Shown: positions 50,567 to 59,979 of the stretch, in pieces
Position numbering within the stretch: the stretch's first letter is position 1
Layout of the letters: each line of letters opens with the position of its first letter
Assembly: GCF_035712165.1 (NCBI RefSeq)
Contig: NZ_DASTBH010000485.1
Location: 1-64,000 of the forward strand
From: DASYTH01 sp035712165
GTDB taxonomy: Bacteria > Actinomycetota > Actinomycetes > Mycobacteriales > Pseudonocardiaceae
Direction: 5' to 3'
DNA: 64,000 bases
Notes under the pieces: model-generated
What the model was told of the DNA's origin: nothing
What the model saw: only the letters and a program-made list of their open reading frames with translations
Database searches by the model: none
Translations under genes and position numbers: made by a program

Positions 50567-51313
50567 ATGCCCACCCGGTTGGTTCATCTCGCGGTCGACT
50601 GTGCCGATGCGCCGCGGATCGCCCGGTTCTGGGCGGAGCTGCTCGGCTGGTCGGTCACCGAGGAGGACGCGGAGGAGTCCTACATCGAGGATCCGGCCGC
50701 ACCGGCGGTCGGGTTGTCGTTCGGTCCGGTGCCGGAGCCCAAGACGGTGCGCAACCGGCTGCACCTCGACCTGTCCAGTTCCTCGCTGGCGCACCAGGAC
50801 GAGCTGGTGACCCGCTCGCTCGACCTCGGCGCGCGCCGCGTCGACATCGGCCAGGGTGCGGTGCCGTGGGTGGTGCTGGAGGACCCGGAGGGCAACGAGT
50901 ACTGCGTGCTGGAACCCCGGCCGGCGTTCGCCGCGACCGGCCCGATCGCGGCGCTGGCCCTGCAGACCGCGGACCCGGTGGGGCTGGCGCCGTTCCTGTC
51001 GGCCGCGGTGGGCTGGCCGGTCTTCTGGTGGCGCGAGCGCGAACTGGCGCTGCTGCGCCCGCCGGCCGCGGGCATGCCGTGGCTGGCGATGGTGCGGGCC
51101 GGTGAGCCCAAGACCGTGAAGAACCGGATCCACCTCGACGTCGCGCCCTACCAGGGCGAGGAGATCGCCGGGGAGGTGGCCCGGTTGACCGCGCTGGGCG
51201 CACACCCGGCCGACATCGGCCAGGGCGACGTGCCGTGGACCGTGCTCACCGACCCGCAGGGCAACGAGTTCTGCGTGCTCTCCCCCCGGCCGGATCGGCA
51301 GGCCGCTCCGTAG
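50567..51313 (+). CDS. VOC (glyoxalase/bleomycin-resistance-like) superfamily protein
   Basis: 248 residues in two glyoxalase-like halves (1-125 and 126-248). Each half has a start H(L)AVDCADAPRIARFW-like and the ends EDPEGNEYCVLEPRP and TDPQGNEFCVLSPRP. Such proteins bind small hydrophobic compounds or metals; some give resistance by sequestration. ATG preceded by AGGGTGA; a GTG nine bases earlier is an alternative. Neighbour of the PadR exporter operon, so it could belong to a resistance group. Confidence 0.85.
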   Translation: MPTRLVHLAVDCADAPRIARFWAELLGWSVTEEDAEESYIEDPAAPAVGLSFGPVPEPKTVRNRLHLDLSSSSLAHQDELVTRSLDLGARRVDIGQGAVPWVVLEDPEGNEYCVLEPRPAFAATGPIAALALQTADPVGLAPFLSAAVGWPVFWWRERELALLRPPAAGMPWLAMVRAGEPKTVKNRIHLDVAPYQGEEIAGEVARLTALGAHPADIGQGDVPWTVLTDPQGNEFCVLSPRPDRQAAP

Positions 51314-51407
51314 CCCGGAGTTGCGCCGCACGCGTTACGTCCTGGGCAATACACTCGATTGGCCGAGAAGGGACCGCCCGGGTCGGCCGAAGGGTGTTGA
51401 GCAGAGC

Positions 51408-52217
51408 GTGACCGGACAATCGCGCGGGGTGCCGCCCCCGATCGACATGACGATTGCGCATCCGGCACGCATGCACGACTACTGGCTCGGCGGCGGGCAC
51501 AACGTCGCCGCGGACCGTGAGCTGGCCGAGAAGATCCGGGAGGTCCTGCCGGGAGTGGAGCACTCCGCCCGGCTGAGCCAGTCCTTCATCCGCCGGGCCG
51601 CGCTGTTTCTGGTCGAGTCGGGAGTCCGGCAGTTCCTGGACATCGCCTCGAGCCTGCCTTCGGTCGGCGCCCTGCACACGATCGTGCAGCGGGCCGAGCC
51701 GCAGTGCCGGGTGGTGTACGTGGACATCGACCCGGTGGCCATCGCGCACGGCGAGTTGAAGCTCAAGGATGTCGCGTGGACCGCGGCGATCCGGGGAGAC
51801 GTGCGGGACGCGGCGGGCATCCTCCGGTCCGAACCGGTGCGGCGGCTGTTCGACCTGAGCCAGCCGGTCGCCGTGATGGCGCCGATGCTGCACTTCCTTC
51901 CGGACAGCCTCGATCCGGCCGCCGTGCTGGCCGGTTACCGGGACCGGCTCGCCTCCGGCAGCTACGTGGTGGTGGCCAACGTCGCCGCGGACGCCACCGC
52001 GCGCGGGCTGGCCGACGCGGTCGAGGTGTACAAGTCCGCCCGCTACCACGTGCATCCGCGCTCCGCCGAGGAGATCCGGCGGATCTGCGCCGGGTTCGAC
52101 ATGGTCGAGCCGGGCCTGGTCGGCTCCCCGCACTGGCGCCCGGAGGAGCCCGGCGACGCGACCGGCGACCCCGACATCGACACGCTCATCTACGCCGGGG
52201 TGGGCCGCAAACCCTGA
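51408..52217 (+). CDS. DUF574-type SAM-dependent methyltransferase-like protein
   Basis: 269 residues. The opening TIAHPARMHDYWLGGGHNVAADRELAEKI is the signature of the actinobacterial DUF574/PF04672 family, annotated as SAM-dependent methyltransferases. QFLDIASSLPS replaces the glycine-rich SAM loop of canonical enzymes, and the ending 'DTLIYAGVGRKP' matches the family. Substrate unknown. Convergent with the MarR gene, seven bases between stops. Confidence 0.82.
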   Translation: MTGQSRGVPPPIDMTIAHPARMHDYWLGGGHNVAADRELAEKIREVLPGVEHSARLSQSFIRRAALFLVESGVRQFLDIASSLPSVGALHTIVQRAEPQCRVVYVDIDPVAIAHGELKLKDVAWTAAIRGDVRDAAGILRSEPVRRLFDLSQPVAVMAPMLHFLPDSLDPAAVLAGYRDRLASGSYVVVANVAADATARGLADAVEVYKSARYHVHPRSAEEIRRICAGFDMVEPGLVGSPHWRPEEPGDATGDPDIDTLIYAGVGRKP

Positions 52218-52224
52218 GCCGGCC

Positions 52225-52719
52225 TCAGTCCTGCCCGGTCCGGTCGGCGACCCGGCCGCGGACCCGGACGGTGGCCTCGATGCTGGCCAGCAGGAACCGT
52301 TTGATGGCGGCGCGCTCCGGCTCGGTGAACCCGACCCAGACCTCGGCCAGTTCGGCGCCCAGCGGCGCGAAGAAGCGGTGGCCGATGGCCAGGGCGCGCT
52401 CGTCGATGACCAGGTCGGTGCGCCTGCGGTCGCGTTGGCTGTGGGCCCGGCGGATGTGCCCGGCCGCCTCCAGCCGGTCGAGCACCGAGGTGGTGGCCGA
52501 GGCGCTGAGGTGCAGCGCCGCCGCCAGTTGGCCGGGGCTGAGCGGCCGGCCGCCCAGGCTGGCATCCATGATCACGGCCAGGGCGTTCAGGTCGGTTCGG
52601 TGCAGGCCGTTGGCCTGGCCGAATATCTCGGTGAACCGGTCGGTCTCGACCGTGAGCTGCCGCAGCAACCTGGTCAGCTCATGATCGTCCGGACCGCCAC
52701 CGGGCTCGTCGGATGCCAT
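52225..52719 (-). CDS. MarR-family transcriptional regulator
   Basis: 164 residues. MarR winged helix: LSPGQLAAALHLSASATTSVLDRLEAAGHI, wing RAHSQRDRRRTDLVI. AGGAGGT precedes the ATG by five bases. It is divergent from an MMPL exporter gene and the gap contains a 12-bp-arm inverted repeat, so it most likely represses the exporter and itself and is released by a ligand. Confidence 0.92.
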   Translation of the reverse strand: MASDEPGGGPDDHELTRLLRQLTVETDRFTEIFGQANGLHRTDLNALAVIMDASLGGRPLSPGQLAAALHLSASATTSVLDRLEAAGHIRRAHSQRDRRRTDLVIDERALAIGHRFFAPLGAELAEVWVGFTEPERAAIKRFLLASIEATVRVRGRVADRTGQD

Positions 52720-52767
52720 GCGACCTCCTGCCGGCCGAGTTGCCCAACCACCCGGGACAGCATAATC

Positions 52768-52798
52768 TTTCGATCGTCGAACTATGCGACGGTCGAAA
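52768..52798. promoter_or_regulatory. MarR operator between marR-like and MMPL genes
   Basis: TTTCGATCGTCG - 7 nt - CGACGGTCGAAA: twelve-base arms with one mismatch. It is centred in the 110-base divergent gap, 48 bases from the regulator start and 31 from the exporter start. The region is AT-rich for this genome (CATAAT, ATAACT), consistent with promoter elements overlapped by the operator. Confidence 0.7.
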
Positions 52799-52829
52799 TA
52801 ACTATCGGGACCTGTGAGGAGCCAACAGT

Positions 52830-54932
52830 ATGGGCGATCGGCAGCGACCGGCGCACAGCCGGACGCGGTGGCTCGTTCCGGCGCTGATCGTCCTGGGCTG
52901 GCTGGTGCTCGGCGCGGTCGGCGGGCCGTTCGCCGGCAGGTTGAGCGAGGTCGCACAGAACGACGGGTCGGCGTTCCTGCCGGCATCGGCGGAGGCGACC
53001 GAGGTGTCCGAACTGCGCCAGCGGTTCGACACCGGCGACGGGCTGCCGGCCATCGTGGTGGCCGAACGGTCCGGCGGGATCACCGCGGACGACCGGCGCT
53101 TCGCCGACGACGCCGTGGCCGCGATCGACGGGATCCCCGGAATCGGCAAGTACTCCCCGGTGATCGCGGCTCGCGACGGCGCCGCGCTCGAGGTCGTCGT
53201 GGCGCTCGCGCCCGGCGCCGATCCCGGCGAGGTGGTCACCGCCCTGCGCGACGCGCTGGACCAGGCCCCGGACGGCCTGACCGTCCTGGTCACCGGACCG
53301 GCCGCGCAGATCGCCGACCTCGGCGAGGCATTCGCGGGCATCGACGGCCTGCTGCTGCTGGTGGCCGGCGGGGTGGTCGGCGTGATCCTCATCCTGGTCT
53401 ACCGCAGCCCGGTGCTGCCGGTGCTGGTGCTGCTGTCCGCGGTGTTCGCCCTCGGCCTGGCCAGCCTGATGGTCTACCTGCTGGCCGACGCCGATGTGCT
53501 CGCGCTCAACGGGCAGAGCCAGGGCATCCTGTTCATCCTGGTCTTCGGCGCCGCGACCGACTACGCACTGCTGCTGGTGTCGCGGTTCCGCGAGGAACTG
53601 CGCGACGTTCCCGACCGGGTCGCGGCGGTCCGCTCCGCCTGGCGGGCCACCATCCAACCCATCGTGGCCTCCGCCGGCACGGTCATCCTCGGTGTGCTGT
53701 GCCTGGTGTTCAGCGACCTGAAGTCCAACCAGGGACTGGGCCCGGTCGCCGCCATCGGCATCGCCTCGGCGCTGGCCGCCTCGGTGACCTTCCTGCCGGC
53801 CGTGCTCGCGCTGACCGGCCGGACGGCGTTCTGGCCGTTCCGGCCGGAGCAGGGCTCGGCCCACCCCGAGCACAGCGGTCTCTGGGCTCGGGTCGCCCGC
53901 CTGGTCGGCGCCGCGCCCCGGGCGGTCTGGATCGTCACCACCCTGGTCCTGCTCGCCGGCGCCGCGTTCCTGCCCCAGTTGCGGGCCGACGGCACCGCAC
54001 AGTCCGACGTCTTCCTCAACCCGGTCGACTCGGTGGCCGGGCAGGAGGTCCTGGCCAGGCACTTCCCCGGCGGCACCGGAACGCCGACCGTGATCATCGC
54101 TTCGGCCGGGCGGACCGATGCCGTCGTCGCGGCGGCCAGGGTCGACGGCGTTGCCGACGTTCGGGTGCTGGCCGACGGCAGCGGAAAGCCGCAGGTGGCC
54201 GACGGGCTCGCCGAGATCGACGTGACCCTGACCGACCCGGCCGGCTCCGAGGCCGCGGTGGACACCGTGCGACGGCTGCGCGGCGCCGTGCACGCGGTGC
54301 CCGACGCGGCGGCGAAGGTCGGCGGCCCCACCGCGATCCAACTCGACACCCAGGACACCTCGCGGGCCGACCGCACCCTGATCATCCCGATCGTGCTGCT
54401 GGTGATCTTCATCGTGCTCGCGCTGCTGCTGCGGGCACTGCTCGCGCCGCTGATCCTGATCGCCACCGTGGTGCTGTCCTTCGCCGCCACCATGGGCGTG
54501 TCGGCGCTGGTGTTCAACCACGTGTTCGGCTTTCCCGGCGCGGACCCGGTGATCCCGCTGTTCGGGTTCGTGTTCCTGGTCGCGCTGGGCATCGACTACA
54601 ACATCTTCCTCATGACCAGGGTGCGGGAGGAGACGATTGCGCTCGGCACAAGGGAAGGAACGCTGCGCGGGCTGTCCCTGACCGGCGGCGTGATCACCTC
54701 GGCCGGCGTCGTGCTGGCCGCCACGTTCTCCGCGCTGGCCGTGCTGCCCATCCTGTTCCTCGCCCAGATCGCCTTCATCGTGGCGTTCGGCGTGCTGCTC
54801 GACACGCTGATCGTGCGGTCGCTGCTCGTCCCGGCGATCACCGTGGACATCGGCGCCCGGATCTGGTGGCCGTCGCGCCTGCGGACCGCCGAACGCGAAA
54901 CGCCGGAGCGGGTCAGTTCCGCAAGCCGCTGA
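52830..54932 (+). CDS. MMPL/RND-family membrane transporter
   Basis: 700 residues in two repeats, each with one helix, a soluble domain and a five-helix bundle. The landmark sequences are FILVFGAATDYALLLVSRFREEL (about 240) and FVFLVALGIDYNIFLMTRVREE (about 590), the latter with the GxDY proton-relay motif. MMPL transporters export lipids or drugs using the proton gradient. Under the divergent MarR. Probably drug efflux; unrelated in direction to the core cluster. Its end overlaps the convergent asparaginase gene by 20 bases. Confidence 0.92.
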   Translation: MGDRQRPAHSRTRWLVPALIVLGWLVLGAVGGPFAGRLSEVAQNDGSAFLPASAEATEVSELRQRFDTGDGLPAIVVAERSGGITADDRRFADDAVAAIDGIPGIGKYSPVIAARDGAALEVVVALAPGADPGEVVTALRDALDQAPDGLTVLVTGPAAQIADLGEAFAGIDGLLLLVAGGVVGVILILVYRSPVLPVLVLLSAVFALGLASLMVYLLADADVLALNGQSQGILFILVFGAATDYALLLVSRFREELRDVPDRVAAVRSAWRATIQPIVASAGTVILGVLCLVFSDLKSNQGLGPVAAIGIASALAASVTFLPAVLALTGRTAFWPFRPEQGSAHPEHSGLWARVARLVGAAPRAVWIVTTLVLLAGAAFLPQLRADGTAQSDVFLNPVDSVAGQEVLARHFPGGTGTPTVIIASAGRTDAVVAAARVDGVADVRVLADGSGKPQVADGLAEIDVTLTDPAGSEAAVDTVRRLRGAVHAVPDAAAKVGGPTAIQLDTQDTSRADRTLIIPIVLLVIFIVLALLLRALLAPLILIATVVLSFAATMGVSALVFNHVFGFPGADPVIPLFGFVFLVALGIDYNIFLMTRVREETIALGTREGTLRGLSLTGGVITSAGVVLAATFSALAVLPILFLAQIAFIVAFGVLLDTLIVRSLLVPAITVDIGARIWWPSRLRTAERETPERVSSASR

Positions 54933-55824
54933 AGTAGCGGGTGGCGGCCTTGACGCCGCCGCCCGCGCCCAGCGCGACCATCAAGGCCATCCGGGCCTTC
55001 TGCGGGCTCAGGCCGGCCGCGCCGATCGCTCCCATCCGCTCGGCGAGACCGATGTCGGTGGTATGGGCCCGGGACGCGACGACCACCGGTATGTCCATCT
55101 GGGACAGTTCCATGATGGTGCCGAACAACTCCACCGGCACGTTGCCGGCGCCGGTGCCTTCGAGCACCACGCCCTGAGCGCCGAGGTCGGTGACCGTGGT
55201 CAGCAGCGCGGGCGGCATGTCCGGGTAGGTCTTGAGCAGTGCCACATCGGTTTCCGGGGCGCCGTCGGCGACCGGCGGCCGCGGCGGCGGGGCCGAGGTG
55301 AGCCGGACCCTGCCGTCGACGAGACGGCCGAGCATGGGGTGCGGTGCCGAGGAGAAGCCGTCGGTGAGAGCCGCGAACCTGGCCGCGTGCAACTCGTCGC
55401 CCAGACACACCACCGCGCCCGCGCCGCGCAGCGCCGGATCGGCCGCCGCGGTCAGGGCCGCGGCCAGGTTGGCCGGCCCGTCGGGGTCGGCGGCCGACAG
55501 CGCCCGCAGCGCACCGGTGAACACGATCCCGCCGCGGGCCCGGCCGGCCAGCAGGTCGGTCAGGAAAGCGGTCTCCTCAAGGGTGTCCACGCCATGGGTG
55601 ACCACGACCGCGGTGAACTCGTCCTCGGCAAGGGCCTTGCGGACCCGGCGGGCCAGAGCGAGCTGGGTCGACACCGACGTGTCCCAGGACGGCTCGGCCA
55701 GCACGTCCTCCACCACCACCCGCACCGGCGCCGGACCGGCCAGCTCCAGCAGTTCGCGCCCGGTGGCGACGCTCGACGACCGGTGCGCCATCGTGCCACC
55801 GGTGGCGATCAGCAGCAGCGTCAT
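54913..55824 (-). CDS. L-asparaginase-family amidohydrolase
   Basis: 303 residues. First Thr motif LLLIATGGTMA (Thr near residue 9-12), second motif VVVTHGVDTLEETAFL with Thr and Asp near 75-84, and the C-terminal domain with VLEGTGAGNVPVEL. Cleaves asparagine or related amides to aspartate and ammonia; cytoplasmic (no signal peptide). It may be a general catabolic gene. Divergent from the serine-hydrolase gene with 150 bases between in which no further gene is seen. Confidence 0.9.
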   Translation of the reverse strand: MTLLLIATGGTMAHRSSSVATGRELLELAGPAPVRVVVEDVLAEPSWDTSVSTQLALARRVRKALAEDEFTAVVVTHGVDTLEETAFLTDLLAGRARGGIVFTGALRALSAADPDGPANLAAALTAAADPALRGAGAVVCLGDELHAARFAALTDGFSSAPHPMLGRLVDGRVRLTSAPPPRPPVADGAPETDVALLKTYPDMPPALLTTVTDLGAQGVVLEGTGAGNVPVELFGTIMELSQMDIPVVVASRAHTTDIGLAERMGAIGAAGLSPQKARMALMVALGAGGGVKAATRYFSGLRN

Positions 55825-55974
55825 CGGTCATCGCCTCCCGCCTCGACCGGCCACCCGATTCTGCCCAACCGCCGCCCGAACCGGGTGCCTTCGTCGGGCC
55901 CGACCAAGTCGGGTTCGGCACGTTGTCGGTGGCGATGAACACAGCGGCCCGCGTCGTTCCTAGCGTCGTGGGGT

Positions 55975-57363
55975 ATGAGCGGTCTTCACGATGTCCGGGC
56001 CTGGCTTGACGAGCGGTTGGCGCCGTTGCTTCGGGACTACGAGGTCCCGGGTGCGGCGTGGGCGGTGTGCCACGGCGGCGAGGTGGCCGACGGGGCCGCC
56101 GGCCTGCTCAGCACGGCGACCCGGGTCGAGGCGACCGTGGACTCGGTCTTCCAGATCGGGTCGGTCACCAAACTGTGGACCAGCACGCTGGTCATGCAAC
56201 TGGTCGACGAAGGCTCGGTGGACCTCGACGCGCCGGTGCGCACCTACCTGCCGGAGTTCCGCGTCGCCGACGAGGCGGCGGCCGCGCGGATCACCGTCCG
56301 GCAGCTGCTCAACCACACCGCCGGGTTCGAGGGCGACATCTTCACCGACACCGGCAAGGGTGACGACTGCCTGGAGAAGTACGTCGCGACCCTGCACGAG
56401 GTACCCCGGCTGTTCTCGCCCGGCGAGCAGTTCTCCTACAACAACGCCGGCTACTGCGTGCTCGGCCGGCTGGTCGAGGTGCTGCGCGGGCGGCCGTACG
56501 ACGAGTGCCTGCGCGAGCACCTGATCGGACCGCTTGGCCTGACCCACACCGCGCCCGGTCCGTACGAGGCGATCATGTTCCGGGCCGCGGTCGGCCACGT
56601 CGAGCCGGAACCGGGCGCGGGCTACGCCCCGGCCCCGGTGTGGGCGCTGGCGCGATCCAACGCCCCGGCCGGCTCGACGCTCGCGATGCGCCCCCGCGAC
56701 CTGGTCGCCTTCGCCCGGATGCACCTTGAGGACGGCCGCGCCGCCGACGGCGCCCGGGTGCTGGCGCCGGGGACCGCCGCCCGGATGCACGCCCGGGAGG
56801 TCGACCTGCCCGACCTCGGTCTCATGGGCTCGTCGTGGGGCCTGGGCTTCGAGCGGTTCGACACGCCGGCCGGCACGATCATCGGCCACGACGGCACCAC
56901 CATCGGGCAGGCCGCGTTCCTGCGGATGGTGCCCGACGCGGGGCTCGCCGTCGCGCTGCTGACCAACGGCGGCAACGCGGTCTCGCTCTACCGGGACGTC
57001 GTCGGTCATGTTCTGGGTGAGCTCACCGGCCTCGCGCTGCCCCCGCTGCCCGCACCGCCCCCGGACCCCCGGCGGATCGACGCCGGGCGCTACGTCGGCA
57101 CCTACTCGGCCGAGGTGTTCGACCTGACCGTCAGCCAGGACGACGACGGGCGGATCTGGGTCGAGCAGGTGCCCAAGGGCGTCTTCGCGGACATGGGCGG
57201 ACAGGTCGAGCGGACCGAACTCGTCCACTACCGGGACGACATGTTGATCCCGCTCAAGGCCGATCGCGGCATGCACATGCCGCACGCGTTCGTCGGCGAC
57301 GACGGCACCGGCCACGCGCTGTACCTCCACCTCGGCCGCGCCGTCCGGCGCGCGAACGCCTGA
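55975..57363 (+). CDS. Serine hydrolase, beta-lactamase (class C) / D-aminopeptidase-like
   Basis: 462 residues. SxxK in FQIGSVTKLWTS (Ser about 60), YxN in QFSYNNAGYC (about 158), HxG in IIGHDGTTIGQ (about 302). The C-terminal ~90 residues form a lipocalin-like domain seen in D-aminopeptidases and esterases of this clan (ending 'RDDMLIPLKADRG'). No signal peptide, so cytoplasmic. Encoded 26 bases before an oligopeptide-binding lipoprotein gene, so it probably processes imported peptides, perhaps with D residues. Confidence 0.9.
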   Translation: MSGLHDVRAWLDERLAPLLRDYEVPGAAWAVCHGGEVADGAAGLLSTATRVEATVDSVFQIGSVTKLWTSTLVMQLVDEGSVDLDAPVRTYLPEFRVADEAAAARITVRQLLNHTAGFEGDIFTDTGKGDDCLEKYVATLHEVPRLFSPGEQFSYNNAGYCVLGRLVEVLRGRPYDECLREHLIGPLGLTHTAPGPYEAIMFRAAVGHVEPEPGAGYAPAPVWALARSNAPAGSTLAMRPRDLVAFARMHLEDGRAADGARVLAPGTAARMHAREVDLPDLGLMGSSWGLGFERFDTPAGTIIGHDGTTIGQAAFLRMVPDAGLAVALLTNGGNAVSLYRDVVGHVLGELTGLALPPLPAPPPDPRRIDAGRYVGTYSAEVFDLTVSQDDDGRIWVEQVPKGVFADMGGQVERTELVHYRDDMLIPLKADRGMHMPHAFVGDDGTGHALYLHLGRAVRRANA

Positions 57364-57389
57364 CCCCTCCCACCGAACGGAAGACCGCG

Positions 57390-58988
57390 ATGAACGCGAT
57401 GAGACTGTCCACAGTGGCCATTGCCGGTCTGTGCCTGGCGGCCGCTCTCGCCGGCTGCGGCGGCGCGGCCGCCCCGAGCAGCGGGGACGCCCAGGTCGTC
57501 GACGGCGGCACCTTCACCCTCGGGCTCTCCTCGGACCCCGGAAGCCTGGACCCGCAGTTGGGCGCGGGGAGCTCGCTGTTCACCGTCACCCAGTTCGCCT
57601 ACGACCCGCTGGTCAGCGTCGACGACAAGACCGGCGAGATCAGGTCGGCGCTGGCCACGAAGTGGGAGACCGGGACCGACACGGTCACGCTGACCCTGGC
57701 CGGCGGCGTCACCTGTGCCGACGGCGCCAAGCTGACCGCCAAGGCCGTCGCCGACAACCTCAACTTCATCGCCGACCCGAACAACAAGAGTCCCTTCCTG
57801 GGGACCTTCTTCCCGGCCGGCGCCAAAGCCGCGGGCGACGACGCGGCCGGCACCGTGACGATCACGCTGGCCCAGCCGGCGCCGTTCGTCCTCAACGGAC
57901 TGGCGGGCCTGCCCATCGTCTGCCCGAGCGGCCTGGCCGACCGGACGTCGCTCGCCAAGACCACCTCGGGCACCGGGCCTTACAAGCTCACCGAGGCGGC
58001 GCCCGGCGACCACTACACCTACACGATCCGCGACGGCTACACCTGGGGACCGGGCGGCGCGACGACCGCGACCGAGGGGCTGCCCGACACGGTGGTGATC
58101 AAGGTGGTCGAGAACGAGTCGACCGCGGCCAACCTGCTGCTCTCCGGGGGCCTCAACGCCGCCCAGGTCCTCGGCCCGGAGGCGGAGCGGCTGGAGAAGT
58201 CCGGGCTGTTCGCCGCCAGCACGCCGGCCGTCGTGGGCGAGCAGTGGTACAACCACGCCGCCGGGCGGGCCACCGCCGACCCGAAGGTCCGGCTGGCGCT
58301 GACCCAGGCACTCGACCTCGACGAGCTGCAGAAGGTGATCACCGCGGGCCGCGGCGGCACCGCCACCACGATGGCCACGAACGAGCCGGCGGCCTGCCCG
58401 GGGGACTCGGTCTCCCACGCGCTGCCGAAGGGCGACGCCAAGACCGCGGCCGCCCTGCTGGACGAGGCCGGCTGGACGGCAGGCGCCGACGGCGTGCGCG
58501 CCAAGGACGGCAAGCCGCTGGCGCTGACCTTCCTCTACCAGAACAACCTCGGCAGCAGCGGTGACGCCGCGGCCGAGCTCGCGGTGCGGCAGTGGAAGGA
58601 AGCCGGCGTCCGGGCCACCGCGCAGGCCCAGAACGAGACGACGCTGACCGGCACGATCTTCGGCGCGGGAGACTGGGACGTCGCCTGGGTGGCGCTCAAC
58701 GTCGGCAGCCCCGACCAGCTCGTGCCGTTCCTGTCCGGCCCGGTGGCTCCCGAGGGCACCAACTTCGCCGGAATCTCCGACCCGGCCTACGACGCGGCGG
58801 TGCGGTCCGCGATGGCGATCCCCGGCAAGGACGGCTGCAAAGCCTGGCTCGACGCGGAGTCCGCCCTGATCGCCAAGGCGGAGGTGGTGCCGTTCGCGAA
58901 CACCGCGGTGCGGACCTTCGGCAAGGGCGCCAAGTTCGAGACCCCGGGCCAGCTCATCCCCACCAGCATCCGCATGCTGGCCAAGTAG
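57390..58988 (+). CDS. Extracellular solute-binding lipoprotein, family 5 (Dpp/Opp type)
   Basis: 532 residues. Lipoprotein signal with lipobox LAALAGC about residue 23, anchoring it outside the membrane. The SBP_bac_5 body includes FTLGLSSDPGSLDPQ, SGTGPYKLTEAAPGDHYTY and the ending FETPGQLIPTSIRML. Binds peptides or similar solutes and delivers them to the permease encoded next. Two ATGs are possible, nine bases apart. Confidence 0.93.
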   Translation: MNAMRLSTVAIAGLCLAAALAGCGGAAAPSSGDAQVVDGGTFTLGLSSDPGSLDPQLGAGSSLFTVTQFAYDPLVSVDDKTGEIRSALATKWETGTDTVTLTLAGGVTCADGAKLTAKAVADNLNFIADPNNKSPFLGTFFPAGAKAAGDDAAGTVTITLAQPAPFVLNGLAGLPIVCPSGLADRTSLAKTTSGTGPYKLTEAAPGDHYTYTIRDGYTWGPGGATTATEGLPDTVVIKVVENESTAANLLLSGGLNAAQVLGPEAERLEKSGLFAASTPAVVGEQWYNHAAGRATADPKVRLALTQALDLDELQKVITAGRGGTATTMATNEPAACPGDSVSHALPKGDAKTAAALLDEAGWTAGADGVRAKDGKPLALTFLYQNNLGSSGDAAAELAVRQWKEAGVRATAQAQNETTLTGTIFGAGDWDVAWVALNVGSPDQLVPFLSGPVAPEGTNFAGISDPAYDAAVRSAMAIPGKDGCKAWLDAESALIAKAEVVPFANTAVRTFGKGAKFETPGQLIPTSIRMLAK

Positions 58989-58991
58989 GGC

Positions 58992-59975
58992 ATGACGATG
59001 ACGGCGAGCGCCGCGGCTCCGAGTCAGGCCCGTCCCTGGGTCCGGTTCGGGGCCCGGCGGGCCGGGCGGCTGCTGGTCTCCTTGTGGGTGCTGGTGACCG
59101 CGTCGTTCGCGATGATCCACCTCATCCCGGGCGACCCGGTGCGCGGCGCGCTCGGACCCACCGCGCCGGCGGAACTGGTCGAGGCGCGCCGGGCGGCGCT
59201 GGGCCTCAACGACCCGATCCTCACCCAGTACCTGCACTACCTGAAGGGCCTGGCCACCGGCGACCTCGGCACCTCGCTCACCACGCGGCTGCCGGTCTCC
59301 GACATCGTCGCGCAGCGGCTGCCGGCCACGCTGGCCCTGGCCGGGCTCGCGTTCCTGGCGGCCGTGGTGGTGGCGATCCCGCTGGGCGTCGCGATGGGGG
59401 TGGCGACCAGGCGCGGCCACGGGCGGCGCACCGAGCTCGCCTTCACCACCGGCAGCATCGTGGTGGCGACCGTCCCGGACTTCCTGATCGGGGTCGGGCT
59501 GGTCTACGTCTTCGGGGTCCAGCTCGGCTGGCTTCCGGTGGCCGGCAACGACACCCCGCAGGCGTACGTGCTTCCGGTGCTGGCGCTGGCGATCGGGCCC
59601 GCCGCGATCCTCGCCCGGATCCTCCGGGTGGAGATGGTGCGGGTGCTCGAGGCGGACTTCGTGCGTACGGCCCGGGCCAAACGGCTGCCCGCGCGGACGA
59701 TCTACCTGGGCCACGCCCTGCCGAACGCGGCGACGGCCGCGCTGACGCTGGGCGGGCTGCTGCTCAGCGCGCTGGTCGCGGGCACCGTCCTGGTCGAGAA
59801 CGTGTTCGCCTGGCCGGGCCTGGGCAGCACGATCGTGCGGTCGATCCTGACCAAGGACTATCCGGTGGTCCAGGCCATCGTGCTCGTGTACGGCGTCGGC
59901 GTCCTGGTCGTCAACACGGTCGTCGACGTCGCGCTCGCCCGGCTCGACCCGCGCTCGCTGATCCGGGAGGCCTGA
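58992..59975 (+). CDS. Dipeptide/oligopeptide ABC transporter permease (DppB type)
   Basis: 327 residues, six membrane helices. The DppB signature is in AFTTGSIVVATVPDFLIGVG, and the EAA loop is VRTARAKRLPARTIYLGHALPN. The N-terminal 'FAMIHLIPGDPVRGALGP' is diagnostic of DppB/OppB. Starts three bases after the binding-protein stop. Confidence 0.93.
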   Translation: MTMTASAAAPSQARPWVRFGARRAGRLLVSLWVLVTASFAMIHLIPGDPVRGALGPTAPAELVEARRAALGLNDPILTQYLHYLKGLATGDLGTSLTTRLPVSDIVAQRLPATLALAGLAFLAAVVVAIPLGVAMGVATRRGHGRRTELAFTTGSIVVATVPDFLIGVGLVYVFGVQLGWLPVAGNDTPQAYVLPVLALAIGPAAILARILRVEMVRVLEADFVRTARAKRLPARTIYLGHALPNAATAALTLGGLLLSALVAGTVLVENVFAWPGLGSTIVRSILTKDYPVVQAIVLVYGVGVLVVNTVVDVALARLDPRSLIREA

Positions 59976-59979
59976 GGAC

